Part shown: positions 47,425 through 58,139 of the stretch, in pieces
Numbering within the stretch: position 1 is the first letter of the stretch
Layout of the letters: each line of letters begins with the position of its first letter
DNA from: Bufo bufo
Taxonomy: Eukaryota > Chordata > Amphibia > Anura > Bufonidae
Length of the DNA: 64,000 nt
NCBI RefSeq assembly: GCF_905171765.1
Contig: NC_053390.1
Coordinates: forward strand, 139,595,468 to 139,659,467
Reading direction: 5' to 3'
Notes under the pieces: generated by a model
The model's database searches: none
What the model was told of the DNA's origin: nothing
Seen by the model: the letters and a program-made list of their open reading frames with translations, nothing else
Made by a program: the position numbers and the translations under genes

Positions 47425-47555
47425 AGTTCGGGTCCCCATTGACTTCAATAGGGTTCGGGTTCGGGACGAAGTTCGGTTCGGGTTCGGATCTCAAACCCGA
47501 ACATTTCCGGGAAGTTCGGCCGAACTTCTCGAATCCGAACATCCAGGTGTTCGCT
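47425..47555. promoter_or_regulatory. Right subterminal CGAAC/GTTCG cluster
   Basis: About eleven GTTCG or CGAAC motifs in 130 bp next to the right terminus, mirroring the left cluster. The role as transposase-binding sites is inferred from other hAT elements. Confidence 0.6.
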
Positions 47556-47563
47556 CAACTCTA

Positions 47564-47571
47564 TTTATTAC
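47564..47571. repeat. Target duplication, right copy
   Basis: TTTATTAC, identical to 30509-30516. Confidence 0.93.
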
Positions 47572-48090
47572 CTCTGCATACAAGAGAGAGACTGTGTCAT
47601 CTGTGAATGTCATTGCTACTGAGAACCCCCAGCAAAACAGTAAAAGTTGTGAGTTGGATTCAACTGCTCTCTTACTCCTAATTCAACTAATACTCTCACC
47701 ATTGTTGTACCACAACGGTACTGGCGTCATGACTAACGGGACCTAGCCATAATCACATAATCTGAACGGATGCGTTTGTGCAGATCCATGACGGATCCGC
47801 ACCAAACGCGAATATGAAAGTAGCCTTAGTCATTATTGTGTGCTTTCTGTACTATTATCTGTCAAGAGACATACGGTATGAACGATAGCTCAGTGTGAGT
47901 AATTTCAACATTTGGGGTGTAAATTTCCTTTGGCAACCAACTGTGTAGAAAAATCAAAGATATCAGATGTTTAAATGGACTCGTAGGACATTACAGCCCT
48001 ATCTTTAAGGGTAATTCGCGCTATGAAGTCACCATTTAGAAGTACATACAAACTTCTTTTCAGTTCTAGGAGGCATTCTTATTCATTGAT
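47572..48090. other. Flank of the hAT; fragment of a GGATCCG-rich MITE
   Basis: 47572-47745 may continue the LTR-like sequence left of the hAT. Around 47755-47830, GACGGATCCGCACCAAACGC and GAAAGTAGCCTTA match the end of the MITE at 52924-53406. No gene is seen. Confidence 0.45.
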
Positions 48091-48094
48091 TTAA

Positions 48095-48552
48095 AGGGGT
48101 TATGTCACTTCAGCAAGTGGAATTTATTGCACACGTTCGTCTTTCCACTGTACAGCCAATGATGGCTTACCTTAAATGATTGTGCAAATTATTCATATTA
48201 AACTCAGTTACAAAGACTTTGAAAAAAGTAATGCAAGGTGCTACTGTATGTGAACACAAAAGATGGTAACATGACTTCCGGGATTTATCTAAAAAAGTAC
48301 AGGGTCTAACTCTCTCTCTGTAACAACAATTATCTCCATGGAGTTCTTTATGTTAGAGAAGGGTCAAGCAACCGCTGGCTTTTCTAAAACTGCAACTCCC
48401 AGCATGCACACTTGTACATCATGTCATTGCTACAGAGAAGTAAATAGGTAAAAGAAGTGACCACCGGAGTGGTGGGGCATTGTACACATGAGCATATTTT
48501 ATAAATCTGCTTTCCTGGTCTTTGCATTTTTCTTTTATACCTAAAAACCCCT
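48095..48552. mobile_element. Probable TTAA-flanked MITE
   Basis: TTAA at 48091-48094 and 48553-48556. The termini AGGGGTTATG and, on the complement, AAGGGGTTTTTAG resemble the AGGGGTTGTC ends of the elements at 1734 and 52752. The interior is not obviously palindromic. Confidence 0.55.
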
Positions 48553-48556
48553 TTAA

Positions 48557-49678
48557 AACCAAATGTGCTGATCTGATGATAATGTCATAGCATAGAAGTC
48601 GTACATAGCTTTTCCATGTTTGGACAAATTATCAACAGCAAAGTTTCTATCAGTCCATGAACATAACAAGAAATGGCACTTTTTACAGCAATCAGGCCAT
48701 AGAAGCAAATAATTCTAGATCAACCAAATCCTGACATTCACAAAGGAATTTACATAAGTATTGTACATAGTGTAGGACCCAATTTATTGAAAACGTTCAC
48801 TGTAATATAGAATAATAACCTGCAACATAAAGAGATTGAATCAATCGTAGTAATCATAAATACTGTATGTCATAAGCCCTAAGAGCAAAACGGAAGACTC
48901 TGGTGAAACAATGTCCATATGGCCATTAGTAGTCAATAATGGCAGTACCTACAGTATAGGCCCACTCTTGAAAAGACTCAAATGCTGTGTTATTTCTGGT
49001 GGAAAATCTGAAAATTCGGTATATACAGGGTCACAATGGCCTACCAGAAGATCATACATTGGTCCTACAAAGCAGATGACCCCATTTGGAGATCACTGTG
49101 GAGACAACCAATTCTCTTTAGGGTCTTTTTCTCATAGGATGATTAACAAACAACTCATTTAATCTTATTAATTGCATTTCATGTGTATTCAGTGATAATG
49201 ACAAAGCTTAAATTTCAACAAACATTGGATGTACACACAGATTTTCTATAGATGGATAGTGGACTTTCATTATCATTTTCACTGATGGGACCAATGAATC
49301 CCACTCCAACACTGGGTACATGGCACAGGGATGTTTCATTTGTTGTTCTTTGAAACCTATATATTATTTTAAGGTAGTCTTTCCTGCCTTACTCAACATA
49401 TACATAAAAATGAGTTTATGCCTTAAACCTAAGTTGCTTTTTAACACTTTTTTTGTTAATTCTCCCTCTACACCAGATCTGTGGAGGAAAGCATATACCT
49501 GCTCCCCTCCTCTTTACCCAGTCCCAGCTTGTAAACTACCAATGACTGGCCGTAGTGGTGATCCCCACTAAGTGTATACTATATATAATACACACTGATT
49601 GAAAAGTACCAGTAAAAGATAAAAGATATGTTTCCACATTGTTTCCTTTATTTCATTCTCCAGTTCATGTGATATGAA

Positions 49679-49715
<37 letters not shown>

Positions 49716-49764
49716 TGTATATACGTATAGCTATGGACTATACATTATCTTAATCTGCTTAAGT
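48557..49764. other. No gene; (AT)n microsatellite at about 49682-49714
   Basis: Noncoding, with a TATATA run just before the CR1 tail. Frames at 48911-49571 have no motifs. Confidence 0.5.
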
Positions 49765-51128
49765 AACATAGTAACATAGTGTATAAGGCAGAAAAAAGAC
49801 ATTTGTCCATCCAGTTCGGCCTGTTATCCTGCAAGTTGATCCAAAGGAAGGCAAAAAAAAAACTGTGAGGTAGAAGCCAATTTTCCCCACGTTAGGGGAA
49901 TAAAATTCCTTCCCGACTCCAATCAGGCAATCAGAATATCTCCCTGGATCAACGACCCCTCTCTAGTAGCTATAGCCTGTAATAGTATTACACTCCAGAA
50001 ACACATCCAGGCCCCTCTTGAACTCTTTTAGTGAACTCACCATCACCACCTCCTCAGGCAGAGAGTTCCATAGTCTCACTGCTCTTACCGTAAAGAATCC
50101 TCTTCTATGTTTGTGTACAAACCTTCTTTCCTCCAGACGCAGAGGATGTCCCCTCGTCACAGTCACAGTTCTGGGGATAAATAGATAATGGGAGAGATCT
50201 CTGTACTGACCCCTGATATATTTATACATAGTAATTCAATCTCCCCCAGTCGTCTTTTTTCTAAAGTGAATAACCCTAATGTTGATAATCTTTTAGGGTA
50301 CTGTAGTTTCCCCATTCCAGTTATTACTTTAGTTGCCCTCCTCTGAACCCTCTCCAGCTCTGCTATGTCTGCCTTGTTCACTGGAGCCCAGAACTGTACA
50401 CAGTATTCCATGTGTGGTCGGACTAGTGATTTGTAAAGTGGTAGGACTATGTTCTCACCACGGGCATCTATGCCCCTTTTGATGCAACCCATTATCTTAT
50501 TGGCCTTGGCAGCAGCTGCCTGACACTGGTTTTTGCAGCTTAGTTTGCTGTTCACTAAAATTCCTAGGTCCTTTTCCATGTCAGTGTTACCCGGTGATTT
50601 ACCATTTAGTATGTACGGGTGACTTGTATTATTCCTACCCATGTGTATAACCTTACATTTGTCAGTGTTAAACCTCATCTGCCACTTATCTGCCCAAGCC
50701 TCCAATCTATCCAGATCCCTCTGTAGCAGTATACTGTCCTCTTCCGTGTTAATTACTTTACACAGTTTAGTGTCATCTGCAAAAATTGATACTTTACTAT
50801 GCAAGCCTTCTACAAGATCATTAATAAATATATTGAAGAGAATAGGGCCCAATACTGACCCCTGAGGTACCCCACTAGTGACAGTGACCCAATCTGAGTG
50901 TGTGCCATTAATAACCACCCTCTGTTTTCTATCACTCAGCCAGTTACTTACCCACATACAGACGTTTTCTCCCAGTCCGAGCATTCTCATTTTATATACT
51001 AACCTTTTATGTGGTACAGTGTCAAATGCTTTGGAGAAGTCCAGATATACGACATCCATTGATTTGCCGCGGTCAAGTCTAGAACTTACTTCCTCATATT
51101 TAATATCTATTATTCCATGTACATACAT
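49765..51128 (-). mobile_element. CR1-type LINE, 5'-truncated, minus strand
   Basis: The minus frame 50163-51128 starts inside reverse transcriptase. It shows VYLDFSKAFDTVPHK (motif A), GVPQGSVLGPILFNIFINDL, SIFADDTKL (YADD-type catalytic motif), then LDRLEAWADKWQMRFNTDKC and [20 protein letters not shown] of the CR1 thumb and C-terminal region. A frameshift near 50235 moves the reading to the frame 49963-50229 (YRDLSHYLF ... FFTVRAVRLWNSLPEEV), which ends at a stop. The 3' end (complement) has GGATAACAGGCCGAACTGGA and a CTATGTTACTATGTTACTTA tail. ORF1 and the endonuclease are missing. This is a better preserved copy of the family at 22563-23688. Confidence 0.93.
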
Positions 51129-52747
51129 ACGCTAAATATGTTTTTTTACTGCTGCACATCTTTCAAGTTCATTGCACAGCTACCATTCTGATGGGACATT
51201 TCACACATCTACGGAAAATAAGGCATTTTGCAGTAAAGTCAGCAAGTGTGAAAAATTGTGTTGTATCTGCCTTAGTTACCTTGTTTATGAGTTGCTTACT
51301 CTGAAAGTAAATTGACAAGTTGCCAATGAACTATACAAGGTTCCACTGCTAGGCTTTTCGCAGGTTAAAATGCTTTTGAGCTAATGGGGCTAGATGTACA
51401 ATTTCCCATCTAGCATATGGAGCCGTAAGTCAGTACCAACATGGTGAGAAGAGTCGTTAGACTAGTTTCACATCTGTGGCTGTTTTCTCCGGCAGTCTAT
51501 TCCTGCATAGAATAACATGCTCGAGTTTTCCAGATTCGGCATTGTTGGATTCTGTTATCTGACAGTATATATTGACTATAATGGGGTCTGGCAGAGATCC
51601 GAACGCTACCCGGAAAATATTCCGTGAATCAATTGGACAAAAAAACGCTGCACAGAACAGTTTTTGTCTGGCCGATTTCTGGCATGCTATGCTGGAACAG
51701 CCTTCCAAAGAAGCCTGAAGAAACCTTTACCTGGATCTTTGTTTTATCTCAAGACAATTCACTCATGTACAGTGAATATTTATTCAATAGTCAAATCTAC
51801 ATTTTAAAAAATCTGATCAAATTTCGTCACACATACATTTCTGATCAGCAGCGTTAAACCATGCACAAAGATATATTTCACTGTGTCATTTTGCTGCATT
51901 GCATCTTTAGAGGTCATCTGTCAACCCTATTAAAACCACTATAATGCCTGGTAGAGGTGACCCTTCTTTTAAGAGGTTAATCAGAAGATCACTCTGCGGT
52001 TATTGTACTTAATGAATCAATGTTGATGTATTTGCTGCTGTTGATGTATCCAGAATACATTATGGTAGTTGTTTACTTAGAGGTAGAGTTCAGTGCTGGG
52101 TAGTGGTAGTCCTTTAGGAAAGTGGCGCAGACTGGCCCACCGAGGGAGCTAGTGCACCTTTGCTTGGGCTGTGTAAAGGGGTGTGAGCTGCAAAGGGGGT
52201 GGGACTTATGTTCAAAAATATTCTGCCCAGTACATTACATTCTCCATTGTTGGCCAGTATTGTTTACATGGCAGCAATGAAGACATGCCGTATTTACAGA
52301 GACTGGTGCTGGAGTGGTGGAGGTTTTAACAGGTGAGCTGAGCTTTGTCTATTTTATCACATTTCTGAGCCAGATTTTTTTTACACCTGAACAAACCCAT
52401 TAAGGATTGGGAATGTAAAAAGGTGTATATGCGATAAGATAGGTGATAATTGTCTAACTGGTGGGGATCTGACTTCTGGGACCTCCGTGATCATGAGAAT
52501 GTGGTCTCAAAACCCCTATGTGCATGGATTGGCAGTAATCCATAATATAATGGAATGTTGTAGTCTCAGGGCCCCCGTTCTCATGATCAGTTAGGGTTGT
52601 AACAGTCATACCCCACTAATCAGACACATCAATTATTCTGTAGAGTTATTATGGTGGGACAACCCCTTCAAATGTAGATTATGTTTAGTACAGTATCTGA
52701 AGGTCAAAATTAAATACATTCTATACCATTGATTTATGCTTAAGCCC
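51129..52747. other. No recognised gene
   Basis: Includes GGCATTGTTGGATTCTG-type sequence near 51535 and isolated GACAACCCCTT-like ends (near 52660) that suggest eroded TTAA-type MITEs. Nothing can be bounded. Confidence 0.4.
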
Positions 52748-52751
52748 TTAA

Positions 52752-52899
52752 AGGGCTTGTCTGGTTTCCAATATCGATGACAGTGAGCAGGTAAACAGTG
52801 TAAGGAACGGTGCAGGAACGCTTTGTTCTCTTCAAATAGCTTATCACAAGTTTCCGGGAGTCAGACCCACACCAATCTGATATTGATGAGACAACCCCT
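52752..52899. mobile_element. Short TTAA-flanked MITE
   Basis: TTAA at 52748-52751 and 52900-52903. The left end AGGGCTTGTCTGG and the right end complement AGGGGTTGTCTCATC match the AGGGGTTGTC family seen at 1734. Confidence 0.7.
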
Positions 52900-52923
52900 T
52901 TAAGTGTGCTATACTAAAGAGGT

Positions 52924-53406
52924 AAGGCTACGTTCACACTTGCGCTTTGTGCGGATCCGTCTTGTATCTGCACAGACGGATCCACACCAATAATGCAAAC
53001 ACTTGTATCCGTTAATAACGGATACGTTATTCATAAAAATAAAGTTTAAGTCAAAACGGATCCGTCTTGACTTACATTGAAGGTCAATGGGGGACAGATC
53101 CGTTTTCAATTGCACCATATTGTGTCAGTGAAAAACGGATCCATCCCCATTGACTTACCTTGTAAGTCTAGACGGATCCGTTTGGCTCTGCATAGCCAGA
53201 CGGTCACCAAAACGCTGCAAGCTGCGTTTTAGTGACAGTCTAAAAAACGCAACGGAGACCAAACGCAGCCAAATTTATTCATTCTGAACGGATCCTTATC
53301 CATTCAGAATGCATTGGGGCTGAACTGATCTGTTTTGGGCCGCTTGTGAGAGCCCTGAAATGGATCTCACAAGCGGACCCAGAAACGCCAGTGTGAAAGT
53401 AGCCTT
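52924..53406. mobile_element. MITE with AAGGCTACGTTCACACT ends
   Basis: AAGGCTACGTTCACACTTGC at the left pairs with GCCAGTGTGAAAGTAGCCTT at the right. The interior contains repeated GACGGATCC / GGATCCGTC blocks and is partly palindromic. The flanking bases are TA...TA and may reflect a short duplication, but this is not decisive. Confidence 0.7.
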
Positions 53407-53527
53407 AGGCAAACATGTTTTTGCTTTATGTGTATATTTGAGTCATGTGTGCATGGCATGTGCCTTGTGTGTCCAACTCTTTGCTGTGGGTGTCTGCCAT
53501 CATACTTCATCTAGTTTATACCATATA

Positions 53528-54243
53528 CAGTACAGACCAAAAGTTTGGACACACCTTCTCATTCAAAGAGTTTTCTTTATTTTCATGACTATGAAAATTG
53601 TAGATTCACACTGAAGGCATCAAAACTATGAGGTAGTCCCCTGAAATGGTTTTCACTTCACAGGTGTGCCCTGTCAGGTTTAATAAGTGGGATTTCTTGC
53701 CTTATAAATGGGGTTGGGACCATCAGTTACGTTGAGGAGAAGTCAGGTGGATACACAGCTGATAGTTCTACTGAATAGACTGTTAGAATTTGTATTATGG
53801 CAAGAAAAAAGCAGCTAAGTAAGGGCTATTTGACCATGAAGGAGAGTAATGGGGTGGTGCGCCAGATGACCTGGCCTCCACAGTCACCGGACCTGAACCT
53901 AATCAAGATGGTTTGGGGTGAGCTGGACCGCAGAGTGAAGGCAAAAGGGCCAACAAGTGCTAAGCATCTCTGGGAACTCCTTCAAGACTGTTGGAAGACC
54001 ATTTCAGGTGACTACCTCTTGAAGCTCATCAAGAGAATGCCAAGAGTGTGCAAAGCAGTAATCAAAGCAAAAGGTGGCTACTTTGAAGAACCTAGAATAT
54101 GACATATTTTCAGTTGTTTCACACTTGTTTGTTATGTATATAATTCCACATGTTTTAATTCATAGTTTTGATGCCTTCATAGTCATGAAAATAAAGAAAA
54201 CTCTTTGAATGAGAAGGTGTGTCCAAACTTTTGGTCTGTACTG
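53528..54243 (+). mobile_element. Internally deleted Tc1-like transposon
   Basis: TA flanks at 53526-53527 and 54244-54245. The inverted termini begin CAGTACAGACCAAAAGTTTG and run about 85 bp, continuing CTCATTCAAAGAGTTTTCTT; the left arm has about 19 extra bases (near 53596). At 716 bp it lacks about half of a normal Tc1 element, yet both ends are intact, so it could be moved in trans. Confidence 0.9.
53797..54102 (+). pseudogene. Deleted Tc1 transposase, N- and C-terminal fusion
   Basis: The 101-codon frame is open from ATG to stop. A very short N-terminus (MARKKQL) joins C-terminal sequence that reads GYLTMKESNG, then MTWPPQSPDLN, then WELLQDCWKTI. The DNA-binding domain and the first two catalytic acids are deleted. 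In SPDLNLIKMVW, Lys stands where the third catalytic Glu is normally found (NPIEM). It cannot be a transposase; any other role is unproven. Confidence 0.85.
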
Positions 54244-54245
54244 TA

Positions 54246-54604
54246 CATGTACCATATATATCCATGTATTAGACCATAGATCAGAACAAATTCTCCCCAA
54301 TAAAATATTGTGTTCTGTGATTCTAGCGAAAAGCTATTTAATGCTGAATTGTGTTATTTTTTTCACACTGTATTACAAGCCATCCCAAATCTTAAAAATA
54401 GGCATTCAATATTTCTGTATTATTTTAGGGTGGGCCCCCAGAATTAGTTACACTGGAGTGCCCTAAATATCCTAGTCGGACACTGAGAGTAAATGGTACA
54501 ATGCTGACATGTTGAGCTTCATGGCCAGTGGTTGAAGAGATGAAAGTCTCAGCCATACCAAGTTAGAGGTGTTTTATACGGTTTTATTCGGTAAGAGACA
54601 GCAC
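54246..54604. other. No recognisable feature
   Basis: Spacer between the deleted Tc1 and the second hAT copy. Nothing recognisable is seen. Confidence 0.5.
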
Positions 54605-54984
54605 TAGAGACTTTGCTTTTTCGCGATTCGCCGAACAGGCGAACATATGGCGATGTCCGCCAGCGCCATATTCTTTTGCATTGTGCAGAACTTTGACCCA
54701 TGACACATCCATCAGGTGGGACAGGACAGCCAATTGAGACATTTCAGCATATGGACACACACCCTACCCTAAATAAACCCGATTTGGCCGCCATTTTACA
54801 TTCAGTCTATTGCCAGTGTAGGAAGAGGTTGCTGTGTGGAGCAGAGACAGACTGTTAGAGACACCAAACGCTAGCTAATAGGGCCACAAAAATCTTTTTA
54901 AGGATTGGTATAGGTGTGCTATCGATAGGTGTGACATACAGAGGGGTGTAATAAACTTATGTATACTACCATAGAAAGTATATT

Positions 54985-55345
54985 ATAGTGCATTTGTATT
55001 GTGCAGCAGTTGTATGCGGTTCTGCTGAGATACCGCAGCTATACAGAGGGACAAATGCTATTGGAACAACTAATTGCAACTGGTGTGATATACCAGTTGC
55101 CCCCCCCCCCCCCAAAAAAAAAACTGATTGAGGCATGGGTGTGATATACCTATAATATAATTTCTATATAGTGCATTTGTATTGTGCAGCAGTTGTGTGC
55201 GGTTCTGTAGCGATACCGCAGCTATGCAGAGGGACAAACGCTATTGGAACAACTAATTGCAACTAGTGTGATATACCTGTTGCCCCCCAAAAAATGATTA
55301 AGGGGTTTGATATACCTGCTTCCAGCAAATAATCATTAAGGGGTT
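54985..55345 (+). repeat. 182 bp leader tandem repeat, about 2 copies
   Basis: Units share GCGGTTCTG, GATACCGCAGCTAT, CAGAGGGACAAA and TTGGAACAACTAATTGCAAC. The minus-strand hAT copy carries five to six related units of about 171 bp at 58140-59110. Confidence 0.8.
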
Positions 55346-55410
55346 TCTATATACCTGCTTCCACAAATACTGCTCTTCTATAGGGACTTTGTCAAAGGGT
55401 CATTTTGAAA

Positions 55411-56298
55411 ATGACAGGGAGAGGAAGATGCGGGCCATTCCGCAGGGGTGGTAGAGGTCGGGCAGGTGCACCAGGCCAGAGCCTAAGTGGGCAGTTGGAG
55501 AAGGTGCGTGCGATTACGTCAAAGGACGCAACAAAGTTGGTTGAGTGGCTCACTCAGCCTTCCGCTTCTGCACCATCTTCATCCTCTGTATCAGCACACT
55601 CTTTACTCTCTGCTGTGTGCACCCCCAAAGACACCGCCACCACCACCATAGCCCCTCCTCTCACGTCAAAGGAATTATTTTCCCATCCATTCCCAGACTT
55701 TACAGATGTGCAGCCATTCTTGACATAGGATCAGAAAGAGGAGGTAGCAACGGCCGCCACCCAGCGGTCTGACAACAGTACCCAGATCAGCCCAAGAAGG
55801 GTGGTCCCTGCTGTTGCTGCCTACTCTGAGATCTCTAATGTCAGTGGTGGTGAAAGTGACGATGATGACGTATCAATGGACGTCACGTGGGTGCCCACAA
55901 GAGAGGAAGAGGAGCGAAGTTCAAAGGGAGAGACGGAGCAGAAGATAGGCAGGAAAAGCAGGCAGAACTTGCAGTGCACAGGAAGCAAAAAGCAGAATGC
56001 AAATGTATCTGGAGTGAGCCATCCACCATGCGCGGTCACATATGGCGCTTCCAAGACGCGTGGACATAGCTCCGCATTGTGGGCTTTTTTTAACGTGTCA
56101 GCTGCTGAAAATAGTGTTTCCATCTGCAGCCTGTGCTGTCACCGCATAAGTTGCAGTAAGCCCAACACTCACCTAGAGATGGCCGTCTTAAGAAGGCACC
56201 TGGCACAGTGGGAGCAACACCGTCAGAACCCACAAAGCTACACTCCCGACTCTCCACGTTCTGCCTCTTCTCCTTCTCCTCTCTCCTCCCATTTTCCT
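55411..56298 (+). pseudogene. hAT transposase N-terminus with BED finger
   Basis: The start is ATGACAGGGAGAGG. The N-terminus is Arg/Gly-rich (RGRCGPFRRGGRGRAG) like that of the giant hAT. A TAG at about 55726 interrupts it; the following frame (55801-56298) has an acidic stretch (ESDDDDVSMDV), a basic linker, then a BED finger (SALWAFFNV, CSLC, LRRHLAQWEQH). The sequence ends at the inversion breakpoint. Confidence 0.8.
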
Positions 56299-56299
56299 A

Positions 56300-58065
56300 G
56301 CCTGCCGCAAGACATCCTGGACCCCAGGGTATTTGGCAACGAATCGCTGCACGACTAAGTTCAGGATGTGTGCCATGCACGGTGTGTTATTTTGCCCTGT
56401 TTCAGTGCACTCAGCAGATTGCCACCGTTGTCGCACACCACTATACCAACTGTCAAATTGAGCGGGGTTAGCCACTGATCGGCTTGTGACCGCAGAGCTG
56501 AAAGCAGTGCAGGACTGGTGTGGCTCTTGGCTTCAAGGGACAACAGACACAGCACAGCATGGCAACGTCTCACCTGGCACGTCGAATAGGTTCTAGGGAG
56601 CCGGGGAGGGGTGCAGCAGAAGAGGCGGTAGCAGTGGAAAAGGAGTCAGCCGAGGAGGAGATGGAGGATGGAGTAGGAGGAGGAGAAGAAGAGGCAGGCC
56701 TGCATGCAATCCATGGCGGTAACACCAAATCCACACAGGTGCCTGCTAGACAGCCATCAGAAGGTTCACCCAGTGGGCAGTAAAAGTTATGTACTTTCCT
56801 TCCCCTTGCTTGCTAGACCACGTGCCTGTGGTCAGATGTATCTTGGCATCGACACTGTTTGCCAGAGACACATTCACTTGCCGCTGAACATGGCCATATA
56901 GCTCTGGGATGCCCTTGTGGGAGAAATATTTACTTCCGGGGACCTTCCATTGCGGTGTGCCAATGGCCACAAATTTTCTAAAGGCCTCCTAGTCCACCAG
57001 TTTATATGGCAGTAGTTGGCGGGCTAGTAGTTCCGACAAGCCGGCAGTCAGCCTTTGGGCAAGAGGGTTATCCGGCGTCATCAAGTTTTTACGTTCAAAC
57101 ATTTGGGCCACGGAAGCCTGCCTTTTGACAGATGAACGCAACGACGGCACGGTGGAAGGTGGAGAACAAATAAGAGGAGAGAGGATAAGGAGAAAAGGCA
57201 GAACGTGGAGCTTCGGGAGTGTGGCTTTGTGGGTTCTGACGGTGTTGCTCCCACTGGGCTTGGTGATTGGAGGCCAGGTGTCTTCTTAAGGTGGTCGTCC
57301 CTAGGTGAGTGTTGGGCTTACCGCGACTTATGCATTGACAGCACAGGCTGCAGATGGAAACACTATTTTCAGGAGCTGACACATTTAAAAAAGCCCACAC
57401 TGCGGAGCCATGTCCCGGCATCCTTGGAGCACCAGATGTGACCGTGCATGGTGGATGGCTTGCTCCAGATACATTTGCAGTCTGCTTTTTGCCTCCTGCG
57501 CACTGCGAGTTCTGCCTGCTTCTTCTCCTTCTCCTCCCAATCTTCTGCTCTGTCTCTCCCACTGAACTCCACTCCTCTTCCTCTCTTGTGGGCACCCACA
57601 TGACGTCCATCGACACATCATCGTCGTTACCTTCACCACCACCGACATTAGAGATTTTGGAGTAGGCAGCAACAGCGGGGAACACCCTCCTTGGGCTGAT
57701 CTGGGTACTGTCATCAGACCGCTAGGTGGCGGCTATTGCTACCTTCTCTTCCTGATCTGATGCCAAGAATGGCTGCGTATCGGTAAGGTCTGGGAATGGA
57801 TGGGAAAATACTTCCACTGACTCGAGTGGAGGGGCTATGGTGGTGGTAGTGGTGTCTATGGGGATGCACATAGCAGAAACTGAGGAGGGTGCTTATACAG
57901 AGTATGAGGAGGATGCAGAAGCAGAAGGATGAGTGAGCCACTCAACCAAATCTGGTGCGTCCTTTTACGTAATCGCACGCACCTTCTCCACCTATCCACT
58001 TAGGCTCCGGCCGTTGCACCTGCCCGACCCCTTCCACTCCTGCAGAATGGCCTGCCTCTTCCTCT
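56300..58065 (-). pseudogene. hAT transposase, N-terminus to catalytic core
   Basis: Minus frames in order: 57714-57941 (Ser/His-rich, out of frame), 57095-57685 (acidic stretch, basic linker, BED finger with CSLC and LRRHLASNHQ), 56746-56970 (KYFSHKGIP ... KIHLTTGTWSSKQGEGKYIT, where Gly stands at the first catalytic Asp of the giant hAT's LTTDTW), 56361-56573 (VGIVVCDNGGN) and 56188-56475 (HILNLVVQRF). Several frame changes and the truncation make it inactive. Confidence 0.8.
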
Positions 58066-58139
58066 ACCTGTCATTTTCAAAATGACCCTGTGACAAAGTC
58101 CCTATAGAAGAGCAGTATATAAAACTCTTTAATGAGTAT

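Larger units (their letters stand above)
30517..47563 (+). mobile_element. Giant hAT transposon, 17,047 bp
   Basis: A single hAT element delimited by an 8-bp target duplication. The left terminus is TAGGGATGAGCGAAC and the complement of the right terminus is TAGAGTTGAGCGAAC (13 of 15 match). TAGGGATGA equals one end of maize Ac. Layout: subterminal CGAAC/GTTCG clusters; leader with 78 bp and 295 bp arrays; BED-hAT transposase gene (35685-39076); trailer made almost entirely of a 141 bp array (39188-47265); right subterminal cluster. A palindromic insertion (31697-32929) is secondary, so the element was about 15.8 kb when it landed. Ordinary hAT elements are about 2.5-5 kb. The perfect target duplication and only one visible frameshift suggest fairly recent insertion. 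Confidence 0.92.
54605..56298 (+). mobile_element. Second hAT family, plus-strand copy, 5' part
   Basis: It begins TAGAGACTTTGCTTTTTCGC at 54605 with GCGAAC motifs nearby. The leader has about two copies of a 182 bp tandem unit (CATTTGTATTGTGCAGCAGT at 54991 and 55173). Coding follows and stops abruptly near 56298, where the sequence turns into the opposite strand of the same family. The match to 56299-59511 in inverted orientation makes a large imperfect palindrome. Confidence 0.75.

Noticed and set aside
53766..53773. TTCTACTG here as the partner of the 8-mer at 59512-59519 (target duplication of the second hAT)
   Set aside because: It lies inside the deleted Tc1 element, outside the hAT boundaries, and one chance match to an 8-mer over several kilobases is not surprising.
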